From NVTR01 sp036479015 (lineage in GTDB: Bacteria > Pseudomonadota > Alphaproteobacteria > Rhodobacterales > Rhodobacteraceae), in NCBI GenBank assembly GCA_036479015.1, contig JAZGFB010000047.1, positions 248,001-312,000 on the forward strand: 64,000 bases of DNA. The letters are read 5' to 3'. Made by a program: the position numbers and the translations under genes. Under the pieces are notes generated by a model. The model did not search any database, was not told where the DNA came from, and saw only the letters and a program-made list of their open reading frames with translations. Every line of letters starts with the position of its first letter. The first letter of the stretch is position 1. Of the stretch, positions 7,695-15,593 are shown piece by piece.

Positions 7695-7974
7695 CAACAA
7701 TTCCAGTTTCGCTTTCGTGCGAGCTATCTGTGCCTTCACTCACATCACCGTCGTCAACACTTCTGGTCAAGCCGACATCCTTCGGCGACAAACTGGCCGC
7801 AAAGAAACTCGCGGCAGCCAAAGTTGGAACGACATATACCATTTTATCAGTCATCCATGCGGCCGTATACGACGGTGCAAGGACAATGGCTGCACGAATT
7901 ATAGCTAGTTTAATCGAGTCCCAATTGGTCAATTTTTTACCAACACCAAATCCCCTACTCCGCCGCCACAGCAC
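7687..7974 (-). CDS. Small membrane protein downstream of nuoF, unknown function
   Basis: Up to 95 residues. The start is uncertain: a GTG at 7974 lies inside the end of nuoF, while a TTG at 7932 would give about 81 residues. Two hydrophobic segments (LAIIRAAIVLAPSYTAAW and VYVVPTLAAASFFAASL) are followed by an acidic, serine-rich tail (DDGDVSEGTDSSHESETG). Its composition is more AT-rich than the flanking nuo genes. No family is recognised. The stop overlaps the DUF3291 start. Confidence 0.5.
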   Translation of the reverse strand: MLWRRSRGFGVGKKLTNWDSIKLAIIRAAIVLAPSYTAAWMTDKMVYVVPTLAAASFFAASLSPKDVGLTRSVDDGDVSEGTDSSHESETGIVDE

Positions 7975-9250
7975 TCACCCGACCCGTCCGCTTGGCCTTA
8001 ATCCGATCCTCAATTTCCCCACGAAAATGCCGGATCAGCCCTTGAATGGGCCAGGCCGCCGCGTCGCCCAGGGCACAAATCGTGTGCCCTTCGACCTGCT
8101 TGGTCACGTCCAGCAGCATGTCAATCTCTTCAACCTCCGCCTCGCCCGTCACCAGCCGGTCCATGACCCGCATCATCCAGCCGGTGCCTTCACGGCACGG
8201 CGTACATTGGCCACAGCTTTCGTGTTTAAAGAATTTCGCCAGCCGCCAAATGGCTTTCACCACATCGGTGTTTTGATCCATGACGATCATACAACCGGTG
8301 CCGAAACTTGATTGGTTTTCGCGCATCCAATCAAAATCCATGATCGCGCCTTCCAGCGCGTCACGCGGCAGAACCGGGCAAGACGCGCCGCCGGGGATCA
8401 ATGCTTTTAGGTTGTCCCAGCCACCGCGCACACCGCCGCCATGAACTTCGATCAATTCGCGCACCGGCATCGACATGGATTCTTCGAACACACAGGGCGT
8501 GTTCACGTGGCCGGTGATCGCAAACAGCTTGGTGCCGGCATTATTGGGGCGGCCAAAAGACGCGAACCATTCCGGGCCACGGCGCAGGATGGTGGGTACA
8601 ACCGCAATGCTTTCGACATTGTTCACCGTGGTCGGGCAGCCATACAGGCCCGCACCCGCCGGGAACGGCGGCTTCATCCGGGGCATGCCTTTTTTACCCT
8701 CAAGGCTTTCCAACAATGCGGTTTCTTCGCCGCAAATATAGGCCCCGGCACCGTGGTGCACATATAGGTCAAAGTCCCAGCCGGATTTGGCGGCGTTTTT
8801 GCCCAACAATCCAGCGTCATAACATTCGTCAATTGCCGCTTGCAGAGCCTCACGTTCGCGGATGAATTCACCGCGGATATAGATATAGCAAGCATGGGCA
8901 TTCATCGCAAAAGACGCGATCAGCGCGCCTTCTATCAGGGTGAACGGATCATGGCGCATGATCTCGCGGTCTTTACAGGTGGCAGGTTCTGACTCATCAC
9001 CATTGATCACCAGATAGGCCGGGCGACCGTCACTTTCCTTAGGCATGAACGACCATTTTAAACCGGTCGGAAAGCCAGCGCCGCCACGCCCGCGCAGACC
9101 AGACGCCTTCATCTGGTCAATAATCCAGTCACGGCCCTTTTTGATGATCTTATCCGTACCATCAAAATGGCCACGCTTTTTAGCGCCAGCAAGCGAGCGG
9201 TCATGCATGCCATATAGGTTTGTGAAGATCCGGTCCTGATCTTTAAGCAT
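7955..9250 (-). CDS. nuoF: NADH-quinone oxidoreductase subunit F (NADH-binding, FMN)
   Basis: NADH dehydrogenase module subunit that oxidises NADH through FMN and 4Fe-4S cluster N3. It has 431 residues. Nucleotide/FMN-site motifs are present: GLRGRGGAGFPTGLKWSFMP near residue 60 and GAGAYICGEETALLESLEG in the middle. The N3 ligands are ESCGQCTPCREGTGW and HTICALGDAAAWP. It follows the DUF5337 gene, and its end overlaps the frame of a small membrane protein. Confidence 0.98.
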   Translation of the reverse strand: MLKDQDRIFTNLYGMHDRSLAGAKKRGHFDGTDKIIKKGRDWIIDQMKASGLRGRGGAGFPTGLKWSFMPKESDGRPAYLVINGDESEPATCKDREIMRHDPFTLIEGALIASFAMNAHACYIYIRGEFIREREALQAAIDECYDAGLLGKNAAKSGWDFDLYVHHGAGAYICGEETALLESLEGKKGMPRMKPPFPAGAGLYGCPTTVNNVESIAVVPTILRRGPEWFASFGRPNNAGTKLFAITGHVNTPCVFEESMSMPVRELIEVHGGGVRGGWDNLKALIPGGASCPVLPRDALEGAIMDFDWMRENQSSFGTGCMIVMDQNTDVVKAIWRLAKFFKHESCGQCTPCREGTGWMMRVMDRLVTGEAEVEEIDMLLDVTKQVEGHTICALGDAAAWPIQGLIRHFRGEIEDRIKAKRTGRVSAVAAE

Positions 9251-9261
9251 CGTCTACGTTC

Positions 9262-9480
9262 CTAATCTTCCCGGCGCGCGCGCCATACCTGAAATATCAC
9301 CACCATCGACCAGAAAAGCCCGGCCAATGCGGCAAAGTCAAACAGCAGGGCATAGCGCCCCGCCAGACCGAATTGTTTGCCGATAAACTGGGCCCCAAGC
9401 CAAAGGACGATAGTGGCAGCAATCACAATGGAAACCATGCGTGATTTGCGTGCCAGATCCTGTTCTTGCTCTGGGCCCAA
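9262..9480 (-). CDS. DUF5337-family small membrane protein
   Basis: 72 residues starting at TTG (9480), supported by AAGGAG 8 bases upstream. The protein has a charged N-terminus (GPEQEQDLARKSRM), two transmembrane helices (VIAATIVLWLGAQFIG and FDFAALAGLFWSMVVIFQVW) and a basic end. This matches, from memory, the DUF5337 family found beside nuoF in Rhodobacteraceae. No biochemical role is known to me. It may be an accessory or assembly factor for complex I, by position only. Confidence 0.75.
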   Translation of the reverse strand: MGPEQEQDLARKSRMVSIVIAATIVLWLGAQFIGKQFGLAGRYALLFDFAALAGLFWSMVVIFQVWRARRED

Positions 9481-9538
9481 TTCGTATTCTCCTTAATAAA
9501 CGCAGCCGTTTTTGACGCGCTTGGAATGGTCAGTTACG

Positions 9539-10324
9539 TCACCCTTTGGCAAGGGATTTGCACTGTTTCACCCAATCGTCCCGCACGATGCGGCCTTTGA
9601 ATTTTAGCCGCTCATCGACCCATTCGATTTCTTTCTTGCGCCAACCGGCAACCTGATCAAAGTGGTAAAACCCCAGTTCATTCAGGGTTTTTTCCAGACC
9701 CGGACCAACACCTTTGATCTGTTTCAGGTCATCGGCGCCGCTGGCGCGGGCCTTTTTCAACAGCGCAGGCTTGCCATCTTTAGCCACAGGTTTGCGGGCT
9801 GGTTTGGCTTTGGCTGCCTTTTTCTCAGACACCATGGCAGCACCAGCATCGCCCATAATGGCAGAGGCTGTTGCCATATCCGCTGGCTTTTTGCGGGCAG
9901 TGGTCTTTTTGGTGGTGCCTTTGGTGCTGGCAGATTTGGACTTGGCGGCTGGCTTTGCCTTTGCCGCTGGTTTGGCTTTCGGTTTGGCCTTGGCTTTGGA
10001 TTTCGGTTTTGCAGCAGCTGGCTCAACGGGTGCGCTTTTCACTTCGCTTACCAGGTTGGACGCCTCGGGCGCAGCAGCGGGCGTAGTCGCCGCTCGCGCC
10101 GGACCAGTTGAAGCCGATCCAAGCCCCAAATCTGCGTCATCTGCGTCGCGGTAAAACCCTATCCAAAGCAAAATAGCGACCAGAATACCAATGAGGATCG
10201 CCAATAACAGGGCGGGCCAAAAGGCGTAATCAACCGGAAATTTCAGGATCAGGAAAGCGACAACGCCTGCCAAAGCCGCCCATCCCCACAGCTTTCCGGT
10301 GTTTTCAGTTGCACCATTACTCAT
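9539..10324 (-). CDS. Membrane-anchored helix-hairpin-helix protein, paralogue of the NuoE tail
   Basis: 261 residues from the ATG at 10324, with GGGAG 8 bases upstream. There are two N-terminal helices (WGWAALAGVVAFLILKF and WPALLLAILIGILVAILLW). A long low-complexity linker rich in Lys, Ala and Pro (about residues 95-170) leads to a compact C-terminal domain (about 198-258) with GADDLKQIKGVGPGLEKTLN and GFYHFDQVAGW. That domain is clearly homologous to the C-terminus of NuoE next door. The GVGP loop is a helix-hairpin-helix signature, normally used for DNA or protein contacts. A tether or assembly role at complex I is inference. Confidence 0.8.
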   Translation of the reverse strand: MSNGATENTGKLWGWAALAGVVAFLILKFPVDYAFWPALLLAILIGILVAILLWIGFYRDADDADLGLGSASTGPARAATTPAAAPEASNLVSEVKSAPVEPAAAKPKSKAKAKPKAKPAAKAKPAAKSKSASTKGTTKKTTARKKPADMATASAIMGDAGAAMVSEKKAAKAKPARKPVAKDGKPALLKKARASGADDLKQIKGVGPGLEKTLNELGFYHFDQVAGWRKKEIEWVDERLKFKGRIVRDDWVKQCKSLAKG

Positions 10325-10363
10325 CACTTTATCTCCCTGTTATGGAATTTAGTTTCTTAGACA

Positions 10364-11404
10364 TCAGTATTTCGCACGTTTAGAAAATTCTGTCGCGTCA
10401 CCACTGGCCAAGATTTTGGCCTGCGCGACCCATTTGTCACGGCTGGCGCGGCCTTTAAAGCCAGCCAGATTGTTATCCACCCAAGAAATGTCGCTTATTC
10501 CCCAGGCAGCAACCTGATCATAGTGGTAAAATCCAAGCGCATTTAGCAGCTTTTCCATTTTCGGACCAACGCCTTTGATCATCTTTAGATCATCTGCACC
10601 AGATTTCCGGGCGCTCTTTAGGCTGCGTGGCTTTTTGGCTTTGCTACTGACAGGCTTAGCAGTTTTTGGTTTGGCAGCGGCTTTCGTGCGTTTCTGAACG
10701 CCAAGCCACGGTGTGGTCAGCGGCACTTCACCGCCATCGATCCGTTTCACTGTATCACCCAGATCAACCGCCAATTGCACGCTGGCATTGTATTGGGTCC
10801 GCCCGCTCTCATGGGCGGTCAGGCTGGTGAGCCCGGCCAAAGGTTCCGCCGCGTACCGGCCGTTTTGCGGCCCCGGGGTCGGCACCTGCCCGGCGGCAAG
10901 CTGGTCGATGATTTCAACAAAGCGCTCAACCGTCAGGTCTTCGTAGAAATCTTTGCCAATCTGGGCCATGGGCGCGTTGGCGCAGGCGCCCAGGCATTCG
11001 ACCTCTTCCCAGCTGAATTTACCGTCAGCAGAAACCTGATGCGGGTTTGGGGCAATTTTGTCCTGGCACACAGCCATCAGATCTTCGGCGCCGCAAATCA
11101 TACAGGATGTGGTGCCGCAAATTTGAATATTTGCGACGGAACCAACCGGTTGCAACTGGAACATAAAGTAAAATGTGGCCACTTCCAGCACCCGGATATA
11201 AGCCATATCAAGCATATCAGCGACATGTTCAATGGCCGGGCGGCTTAGCCAACCGGTCTGTTCCTGGGCGCGCCAAAGCAGCGGAATAACCGCACTGGCC
11301 TGTCGCCCTTCGGGGTATTTAGTGATCTGAGCATGCGCCCATTTCAGGTTGGCCTTGGTAAAGGCAAAGCTGTTGGGCTGGTTGGGGTGCAGGCGGCGGA
11401 GCAT
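10364..11404 (-). CDS. nuoE: NADH-quinone oxidoreductase subunit E with C-terminal HhH extension
   Basis: NADH-module subunit with 2Fe-2S cluster N1a, liganded by Cys96, Cys101, Cys137 and Cys141 (CGTTSCMICGAED and ECLGACANAP). Classical NuoE is about 165-240 residues. This one has 346. After about residue 230 comes a Lys/Ala/Pro-rich linker and then a helix-hairpin-helix domain at about 268-335 (GADDLKMIKGVGPKMEKLLN, GFYHYDQVAAW). The same domain forms the end of the neighbouring membrane-anchored protein. Long NuoE proteins of this kind are, as I recall, typical of Rhodobacterales. Confidence 0.96.
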   Translation of the reverse strand: MLRRLHPNQPNSFAFTKANLKWAHAQITKYPEGRQASAVIPLLWRAQEQTGWLSRPAIEHVADMLDMAYIRVLEVATFYFMFQLQPVGSVANIQICGTTSCMICGAEDLMAVCQDKIAPNPHQVSADGKFSWEEVECLGACANAPMAQIGKDFYEDLTVERFVEIIDQLAAGQVPTPGPQNGRYAAEPLAGLTSLTAHESGRTQYNASVQLAVDLGDTVKRIDGGEVPLTTPWLGVQKRTKAAAKPKTAKPVSSKAKKPRSLKSARKSGADDLKMIKGVGPKMEKLLNALGFYHYDQVAAWGISDISWVDNNLAGFKGRASRDKWVAQAKILASGDATEFSKRAKY

Positions 11405-11436
11405 TCAGATAGTGCCTTTTTGATGCGAGGGTGTTT

Positions 11437-11491
11437 TGATTTTTCTGCGAAAAATCAGGCCTCCGGCGGGGATATTTGTAAAAAGAAGAAA
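11437..11491 (-). repeat. Intergenic CCGCCGGAGGC element, copy A (nuoD-nuoE gap)
   Basis: Read on the minus strand 20 bases after the nuoD stop: TTCTTCTTTTT, then CAAATATCCCCGCCGGAGGC, then a hairpin (11437-11457) with 8-bp arms TGATTTTT/AAAAATCA and a 5-base loop. It has the same order and spacing as copies B, C and D. It lies inside an operon, so it is not a full terminator. Confidence 0.85.
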
Positions 11492-11511
11492 GCCATGTGG
11501 GAGTGAAAGCA

Positions 11512-12729
11512 TTATCTGTCCACCTCACCAAAAACGATATCCATGGTGCCGATGATGGCGGCCACGTCTGCAAGTTGATGCCCCGTCGCGACATAATCCA
11601 TGGCTGCCAAATGCAAGAACCCGGGCGCGCGGATTTTGGCGCGGTAGGGTTTGTTTGACCCATCTGACACCAGATAAATACCAAACTCACCTTTTGGGGC
11701 TTCTACGGCGGTATAAATTTCACCCGCCGGAACGTGGAACCCTTCGGTATAAAGTTTGAAATGGTGGATCAGGCTTTCCATGTTGGTTTTCATATCAGCG
11801 CGTTTTGGGGGGGCCAGCTTACCCCGGGCCAAAACATCGCCCTGCCCGTCCGGCGCGTTCAATTTGTCCACGCATTGCTGAATGATCTTCACGCTTTCGC
11901 GCATTTCCGCCATCCGGCACAGATAGCGATCATAGCAATCACCGTTCTTGCCAACAGGAATGTCAAAATCAAATTCACTATAGCATTCATAGGGTTCGCT
12001 GCGGCGCAGATCCCAGGCCAGGCCAGAGCCCCGCACCATGACACCAGAAAAACCCCAATCAAGGATATCCTGTTCACTGATCACACCAATATCAACGTTG
12101 CGCTGTTTGAAAATGCGGTTCTCGGTCAGCAACCCATCTATATCATTTAGCCTGGCAGGAAACTGTTCTGTCCAGGCAATGATGTCGTCCAGCATGCCTG
12201 CCGGCAGGTCTTGGTGTACGCCACCGGGGCGGAAATAGGCCGAATGGAACCGCGCGCCACTGGCACGTTCATAAAATTCCATCAGCTTTTCGCGTTCCTC
12301 AAAACCCCATAGCGGTGGGGTAAGCGCGCCCACATCCATGGCCTGTGTTGTCACGTTTAATATATGGTTCAGCACCCGGCCAATTTCACAAAACAGCACC
12401 CGGATCAGGCTGGCGCGGCGCGGAATGGTGGTACCGGTCAGCTTTTCGATGGCCAGGCACCAAGCATGTTCCTGGTTCATTGGCGCCACATAATCCAGCC
12501 GGTCCATATACGGCAGGTTTTGCAGATAGGTGCGGCTTTCCATCAGCTTTTCGGTGCCCCGGTGCAGCAACCCGATATGGGGGTCAGCACGGGTGACAAT
12601 TTCACCGTCCAGTTCCAGCACCATGCGCAACACACCGTGCGCCGCCGGGTGCTGGGGGCCGAAATTGATGTTGAAATTGCGAATTTTCTGCTCGCCGGTT
12701 TGGGCGTCGCGCAGGGAACCATCCATCAT
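11512..12729 (-). CDS. nuoD: NADH-quinone oxidoreductase subunit D (49 kDa-type)
   Basis: Peripheral subunit forming the quinone pocket with NuoB, homologous to the large subunit of NiFe hydrogenases. It has 405 residues from the ATG at 12729, whose ATGA overlaps the nuoC stop. A second ATG follows directly, so the start is uncertain by one residue. Motifs: NFNINFGPQHPAAHGVLRMV with the quinone-contacting His, RADPHIGLLHRGTEKLME, and the C-terminus ending FGEVDR. The first 17 codons of the longer open frame lie within nuoC and are unlikely to be used. Confidence 0.98.
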   Translation of the reverse strand: MMDGSLRDAQTGEQKIRNFNINFGPQHPAAHGVLRMVLELDGEIVTRADPHIGLLHRGTEKLMESRTYLQNLPYMDRLDYVAPMNQEHAWCLAIEKLTGTTIPRRASLIRVLFCEIGRVLNHILNVTTQAMDVGALTPPLWGFEEREKLMEFYERASGARFHSAYFRPGGVHQDLPAGMLDDIIAWTEQFPARLNDIDGLLTENRIFKQRNVDIGVISEQDILDWGFSGVMVRGSGLAWDLRRSEPYECYSEFDFDIPVGKNGDCYDRYLCRMAEMRESVKIIQQCVDKLNAPDGQGDVLARGKLAPPKRADMKTNMESLIHHFKLYTEGFHVPAGEIYTAVEAPKGEFGIYLVSDGSNKPYRAKIRAPGFLHLAAMDYVATGHQLADVAAIIGTMDIVFGEVDR

Positions 12730-13331
12730 TTTTCCACCCCTTTTTCGTCGCCGGGCAGAATGTATTGCGCACCTTCCCAAGGGCTCATGAAATCAAACTG
12801 GCGGTATTCTTGGGCCAGGCTGACCGGCTCATAGACCACACGTTTTTGCAGCTCATCGTAACGCACCTCGGTATAGCCAGTGGTTGGGAAATCTTTGCGC
12901 AGGGGATGGCCGCGAAAACCGTAATCAGTCAGCAAGCGGCGCAGGTCCGGGTGGCCAGAAAACAGGATGCCGAACATGTCAAAGACTTCGCGCTCAAACC
13001 AGTTGGCAGATGGGTGAATGTCGCTGATTGAAGCAACCATATCATCGGGGCGCACCGCGACCCGCAGTCGGATGCGGTGGTTCTGGTACATGGACAGGAA
13101 ATGATAAACCATATCAAATCGGGCATCGCGGCCCGGGTAGTCTACGGCGGTGATATCAACCAAAGACGAAAACTGACAGGACCGGTCAGATTTCAGAAAT
13201 TCAACCATGTCATGCACGCCAGCCAGCGGCACGTTTAGGGTCAGTTCACCATTGCTCACCTGCCAGCCTAAAACGCAATTGGGGCGCTTCAGTTCCAGGT
13301 GGGTGCCAAGTTCTTTCAGTTCATCGCTCAT
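12726..13331 (-). CDS. nuoC: NADH-quinone oxidoreductase subunit C (30 kDa-type)
   Basis: Peripheral subunit next to NuoD, 201 residues. It carries the complex I 30-kDa signature around ERYVFDMFG-like positions (here WFEREVFDMFGILFSGHPDL, then RRLLTDYGFRGHPLRKDFP). Its stop overlaps the nuoD start, and it begins 6 bases after nuoB. It is not fused to NuoD, unlike the E. coli arrangement. Confidence 0.97.
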   Translation of the reverse strand: MSDELKELGTHLELKRPNCVLGWQVSNGELTLNVPLAGVHDMVEFLKSDRSCQFSSLVDITAVDYPGRDARFDMVYHFLSMYQNHRIRLRVAVRPDDMVASISDIHPSANWFEREVFDMFGILFSGHPDLRRLLTDYGFRGHPLRKDFPTTGYTEVRYDELQKRVVYEPVSLAQEYRQFDFMSPWEGAQYILPGDEKGVEK

Positions 13332-13337
13332 CTCGCG

Positions 13338-13871
13338 TTACCTTACAATGGTGCCGGTGCGGCGGATTTTACGTTGCAATTGTAGCGTGCCGTACAGCAG
13401 CGCTTCGGCTGTGGGTGGGCAACCAGGAATATAGACATCAACCGGCACAATGCGGTCACAGCCGCGCACCACCGAATAGGAATAATGATAGTAGCCGCCG
13501 CCATTGGCGCAGGACCCCATTGAAATCACGTAACGCGGCTCTGGCATCTGGTCATAGACCTTGCGCAGGGCGGGGGCCATTTTGTTGGTAAGGGTCCCGG
13601 CAATAATCATCAGGTCAGACTGGCGCGGCGATGCGCGCGGTGCCGTGCCAAAGCGTTCAAGATCATAGCGCGGCATGGCGGCATGCATCATTTCAACGGC
13701 GCAACAGGCCAGACCAAATGTCATCCAATGCAATGATCCTGTGCGGGCCCAGTTGATGATGTCTTCGGTTGAGGTCAGCAAAAACCCCTTATCCTGAAGG
13801 TCGCGCCCCATAGCCTGGGTTGTGGCCTCTTTATCGGCGCCCGCAGTGTTCAAACCTGTGCTTAGTCCCAT
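13338..13871 (-). CDS. nuoB: NADH-quinone oxidoreductase subunit B
   Basis: Holds the terminal 4Fe-4S cluster N2 that reduces quinone. It has 177 residues from the ATG at 13871, which overlaps the end of nuoA. The open frame extends seven codons further but inside nuoA. N2 ligands are visible: the tandem cysteines in FGLACCAVEMMH, then GSCANGGGYYHYSYSVVRGC, and IPGCPPTAEALL. The N-terminal 35 residues are variable. Confidence 0.98.
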   Translation of the reverse strand: MGLSTGLNTAGADKEATTQAMGRDLQDKGFLLTSTEDIINWARTGSLHWMTFGLACCAVEMMHAAMPRYDLERFGTAPRASPRQSDLMIIAGTLTNKMAPALRKVYDQMPEPRYVISMGSCANGGGYYHYSYSVVRGCDRIVPVDVYIPGCPPTAEALLYGTLQLQRKIRRTGTIVR

Positions 13872-14227
13872 TCCAATGCGCCTTTTTTCCACTCATAGGC
13901 AAAGCCAATGGTCAGCACGCCCAAAAACACCATCATCGACCAGAAGCCGACGGTTCCGACGTCCTTGAACGCCACAGCCCAGGGGAATAGAAATGCAATT
14001 TCAAGGTCAAATATGATGAACAAGATCGCCACTAGGTAGAAGCGCACATCAAATTTCATCCGGGCGTCATCAAACGCGTTAAAACCGCATTCATAGGCGC
14101 TCAGCTTTTCAGGGTCAGGGTTTGACACCGCCAGCACAACCGCCGCCAGGATCAAAACGATGCCTAAGCCAATGGCAATAGACAGAAAAATTAGTATGGG
14201 AAGATAGTTAGCGAGCAGCTCTGGCAC
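13862..14227 (-). CDS. nuoA: NADH-quinone oxidoreductase subunit A
   Basis: Membrane subunit with three helices at the arm junction. The start is taken as GTG at 14227 because AAAGGAG lies 6 bases upstream, which gives 121 residues beginning (V/M)PELLANYLPIL, the family's usual size. An ATG 12 codons earlier would add an atypical leader. Signature: KLSAYECGFNAFDDARMKFD, with the cysteine and acidic residues of the mobile loop, and FYLVAILFIIFDLEIAFLFP. It is the first gene of the nuo operon. Confidence 0.96.
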   Translation of the reverse strand: MPELLANYLPILIFLSIAIGLGIVLILAAVVLAVSNPDPEKLSAYECGFNAFDDARMKFDVRFYLVAILFIIFDLEIAFLFPWAVAFKDVGTVGFWSMMVFLGVLTIGFAYEWKKGALEWD

Positions 14228-14250
14228 CGGTGGCTCCTTTGTAGGGTAAA

Positions 14251-14291
14251 CACCCCAAATCAATAGCTTGCCCGGGTTTAGCCTTGGGGTG
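14251..14291. promoter_or_regulatory. Inverted repeat in the nuo operon 5' leader
   Basis: Arms CACCCCAA (14251-14258) and TTGGGGTG (14284-14291) are perfectly complementary over 8 bp with 25 bases between them. They lie between the likely promoter and the nuoA ribosome-binding site. It could be a long-loop mRNA hairpin or a regulator dyad. The spacing is wide for a single protein dimer site. Confidence 0.35.
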
Positions 14292-14325
14292 CGGCAGGGT
14301 CAACCAAAGGGTGCGTATTTAGCAT

Positions 14326-14354
14326 GTATATATCACGCCGAATTCACTGACCAA
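14326..14354 (-). promoter_or_regulatory. Candidate sigma-70-type promoter of the nuo operon
   Basis: On the minus strand, TTGGTC (14354-14349) and ATATAC (14331-14326) are 17 bases apart, upstream of nuoA with a leader of roughly 90-100 bases. The -10 is in an ATATATA-rich stretch, so the exact register may shift by one or two bases. Prediction by eye only. Confidence 0.4.
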
Positions 14355-14412
14355 AAAGCCCCGGAATATTAGGCTGGATTTACAGTGATTGGCTGGGCGT
14401 TCAGTGTGACTA

Positions 14413-14802
14413 TCAATGGGAAATTCTGCCCGCCAACCAGACCCGAATGCAACTGACCCACATGGCTATTGTCACAGGCGCCCAAAGGGCCCGTTCAGCC
14501 AGTGACGGCGTGGCCAGGTTTGCAATGACTGCAAGGGTGGAAAACACCAACACAACCCAGATTGACCAGGCGGGGAAATTGGGTTTGGCGATCACCCCTG
14601 CCCGGCGCAACACAACCAGGGCAAACACTGCGATCAACACACCTTGAAACATCGTAGCAATACGCAAACCATCCGGCAACACCCCCGGCCATTGGCCGCC
14701 CATTGCCAAATGTCCCAAGGGTGCCCCCAAAGCGAGCGAAATCTGGAACCCGAACAGTACGCCAGCAAGCCCGGCATAGATGAATGCAGCCAATTTGATC
14801 AT
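14413..14802 (-). CDS. Four-span membrane protein at the end of the leucine-degradation operon
   Basis: 129 residues with four hydrophobic helices (starting MIKLAAFIYAGLAGVLFGFQ). A short charged loop (RRAGVIAKPNFPAW) precedes the third helix. No family is recognised. Its ATG at 14802 overlaps the TGA of the enoyl-CoA hydratase (ATGA), so it is translated as the last gene of the ivd-mcc operon. A transport or regulatory role in branched-chain metabolism would be guesswork. Confidence 0.7.
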   Translation of the reverse strand: MIKLAAFIYAGLAGVLFGFQISLALGAPLGHLAMGGQWPGVLPDGLRIATMFQGVLIAVFALVVLRRAGVIAKPNFPAWSIWVVLVFSTLAVIANLATPSLAERALWAPVTIAMWVSCIRVWLAGRISH

Positions 14803-15593
14803 TTTACCACCTTCGACCAGCTTGGGCTGGATTTATCAAAAAACGCGGCGATGCCTTCGGCCGCGTCCGGGGATTTCCAGCGTGAGATTAGGGCATCGAT
14901 GGTTGCCTCTGTTGTGGCCGCGTCAATCGGTGGGCCCAGACGGCGGGTAAGGGCCTTGGCGGCGGCAACCGCCTCGGGTGAACAGGACAGGTATGGAATG
15001 ACTTCTGCCTCGGTGGCCGCATCCAGACCGCCCGCAGGAACAGCGCGGGCAATGATGCCCAGCGTTTGCGCCTCTGATGCGTCAAAAACCCGCGACGACA
15101 TGAACACCCGGCGGGCGTTTGCTTCGCCCATGCGGGCCACGACGTAGGGTCCGATGGTGGCTGGGATCAGGCCAAGCCGGGTTTCTGTCAGCCCGAACTT
15201 GGCGGTGTTTGTGGCAATGGCAACATCGCAGATGCAGGCCAGCCCAACCCCGCCGCCAAATGCATTGCCATTGATCCGCCCGATCAGTGGTTTAGGCAGG
15301 GTGTTCAGGGCCATCAACATGTCGGCCAGTTTTCTGGCCCCGGCGGCGCGGGTCGCATCATCGGCTTCCATTTGCGCCCGCATCCAGTTCAGATCACCGC
15401 CCGCGCAAAAGCTCGTGCCAGCGCCGGTCAGAACCACGACCCGAACGGATGGGTCAGAACCCAGCTGTGCGGCGGCATCTGCCAGATCGGCGATCATATC
15501 GCCCGACATAGCGTTGTGTTTTTCAGGGCGGTTCAGCGTCAGGGTGGCAACCCCGCGCATGTCCGTGCTGATGGTGATGGTTTCCAGCATCAT
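14799..15593 (-). CDS. liuC: Enoyl-CoA hydratase/isomerase, probable methylglutaconyl-CoA hydratase
   Basis: 264-residue crotonase-fold enzyme. The oxyanion-hole segments are present: TLNRPEKHNAMSGDM with AGTSFCAGGDLNWM near residue 60, and the conserved helix NGNAFGGGVGLACICDVAIA. Catalytic acidic residues follow in the TRLGLIPATIGPYV region. In this operon it most likely hydrates 3-methylglutaconyl-CoA to HMG-CoA, between methylcrotonyl-CoA carboxylase and HMG-CoA lyase. The start overlaps the mvaB stop by four bases. Substrate assignment is from context. Confidence 0.88.
   Translation of the reverse strand: MMLETITISTDMRGVATLTLNRPEKHNAMSGDMIADLADAAAQLGSDPSVRVVVLTGAGTSFCAGGDLNWMRAQMEADDATRAAGARKLADMLMALNTLPKPLIGRINGNAFGGGVGLACICDVAIATNTAKFGLTETRLGLIPATIGPYVVARMGEANARRVFMSSRVFDASEAQTLGIIARAVPAGGLDAATEAEVIPYLSCSPEAVAAAKALTRRLGPPIDAATTEATIDALISRWKSPDAAEGIAAFFDKSSPSWSKVVK

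Noticed and set aside
9757..10154. Repeated KAKPKAKP stretch as a DNA tandem repeat or phase-variable tract
   Set aside because: The codons vary (mixed Ala and Lys codons), so it is protein low complexity and not a DNA-level repeat.
10364..11404. Long NuoE as a sequencing fusion of two genes
   Set aside because: The frame is continuous, the linker is of plausible low complexity, and NuoE proteins of this length are typical of the group as I recall it.
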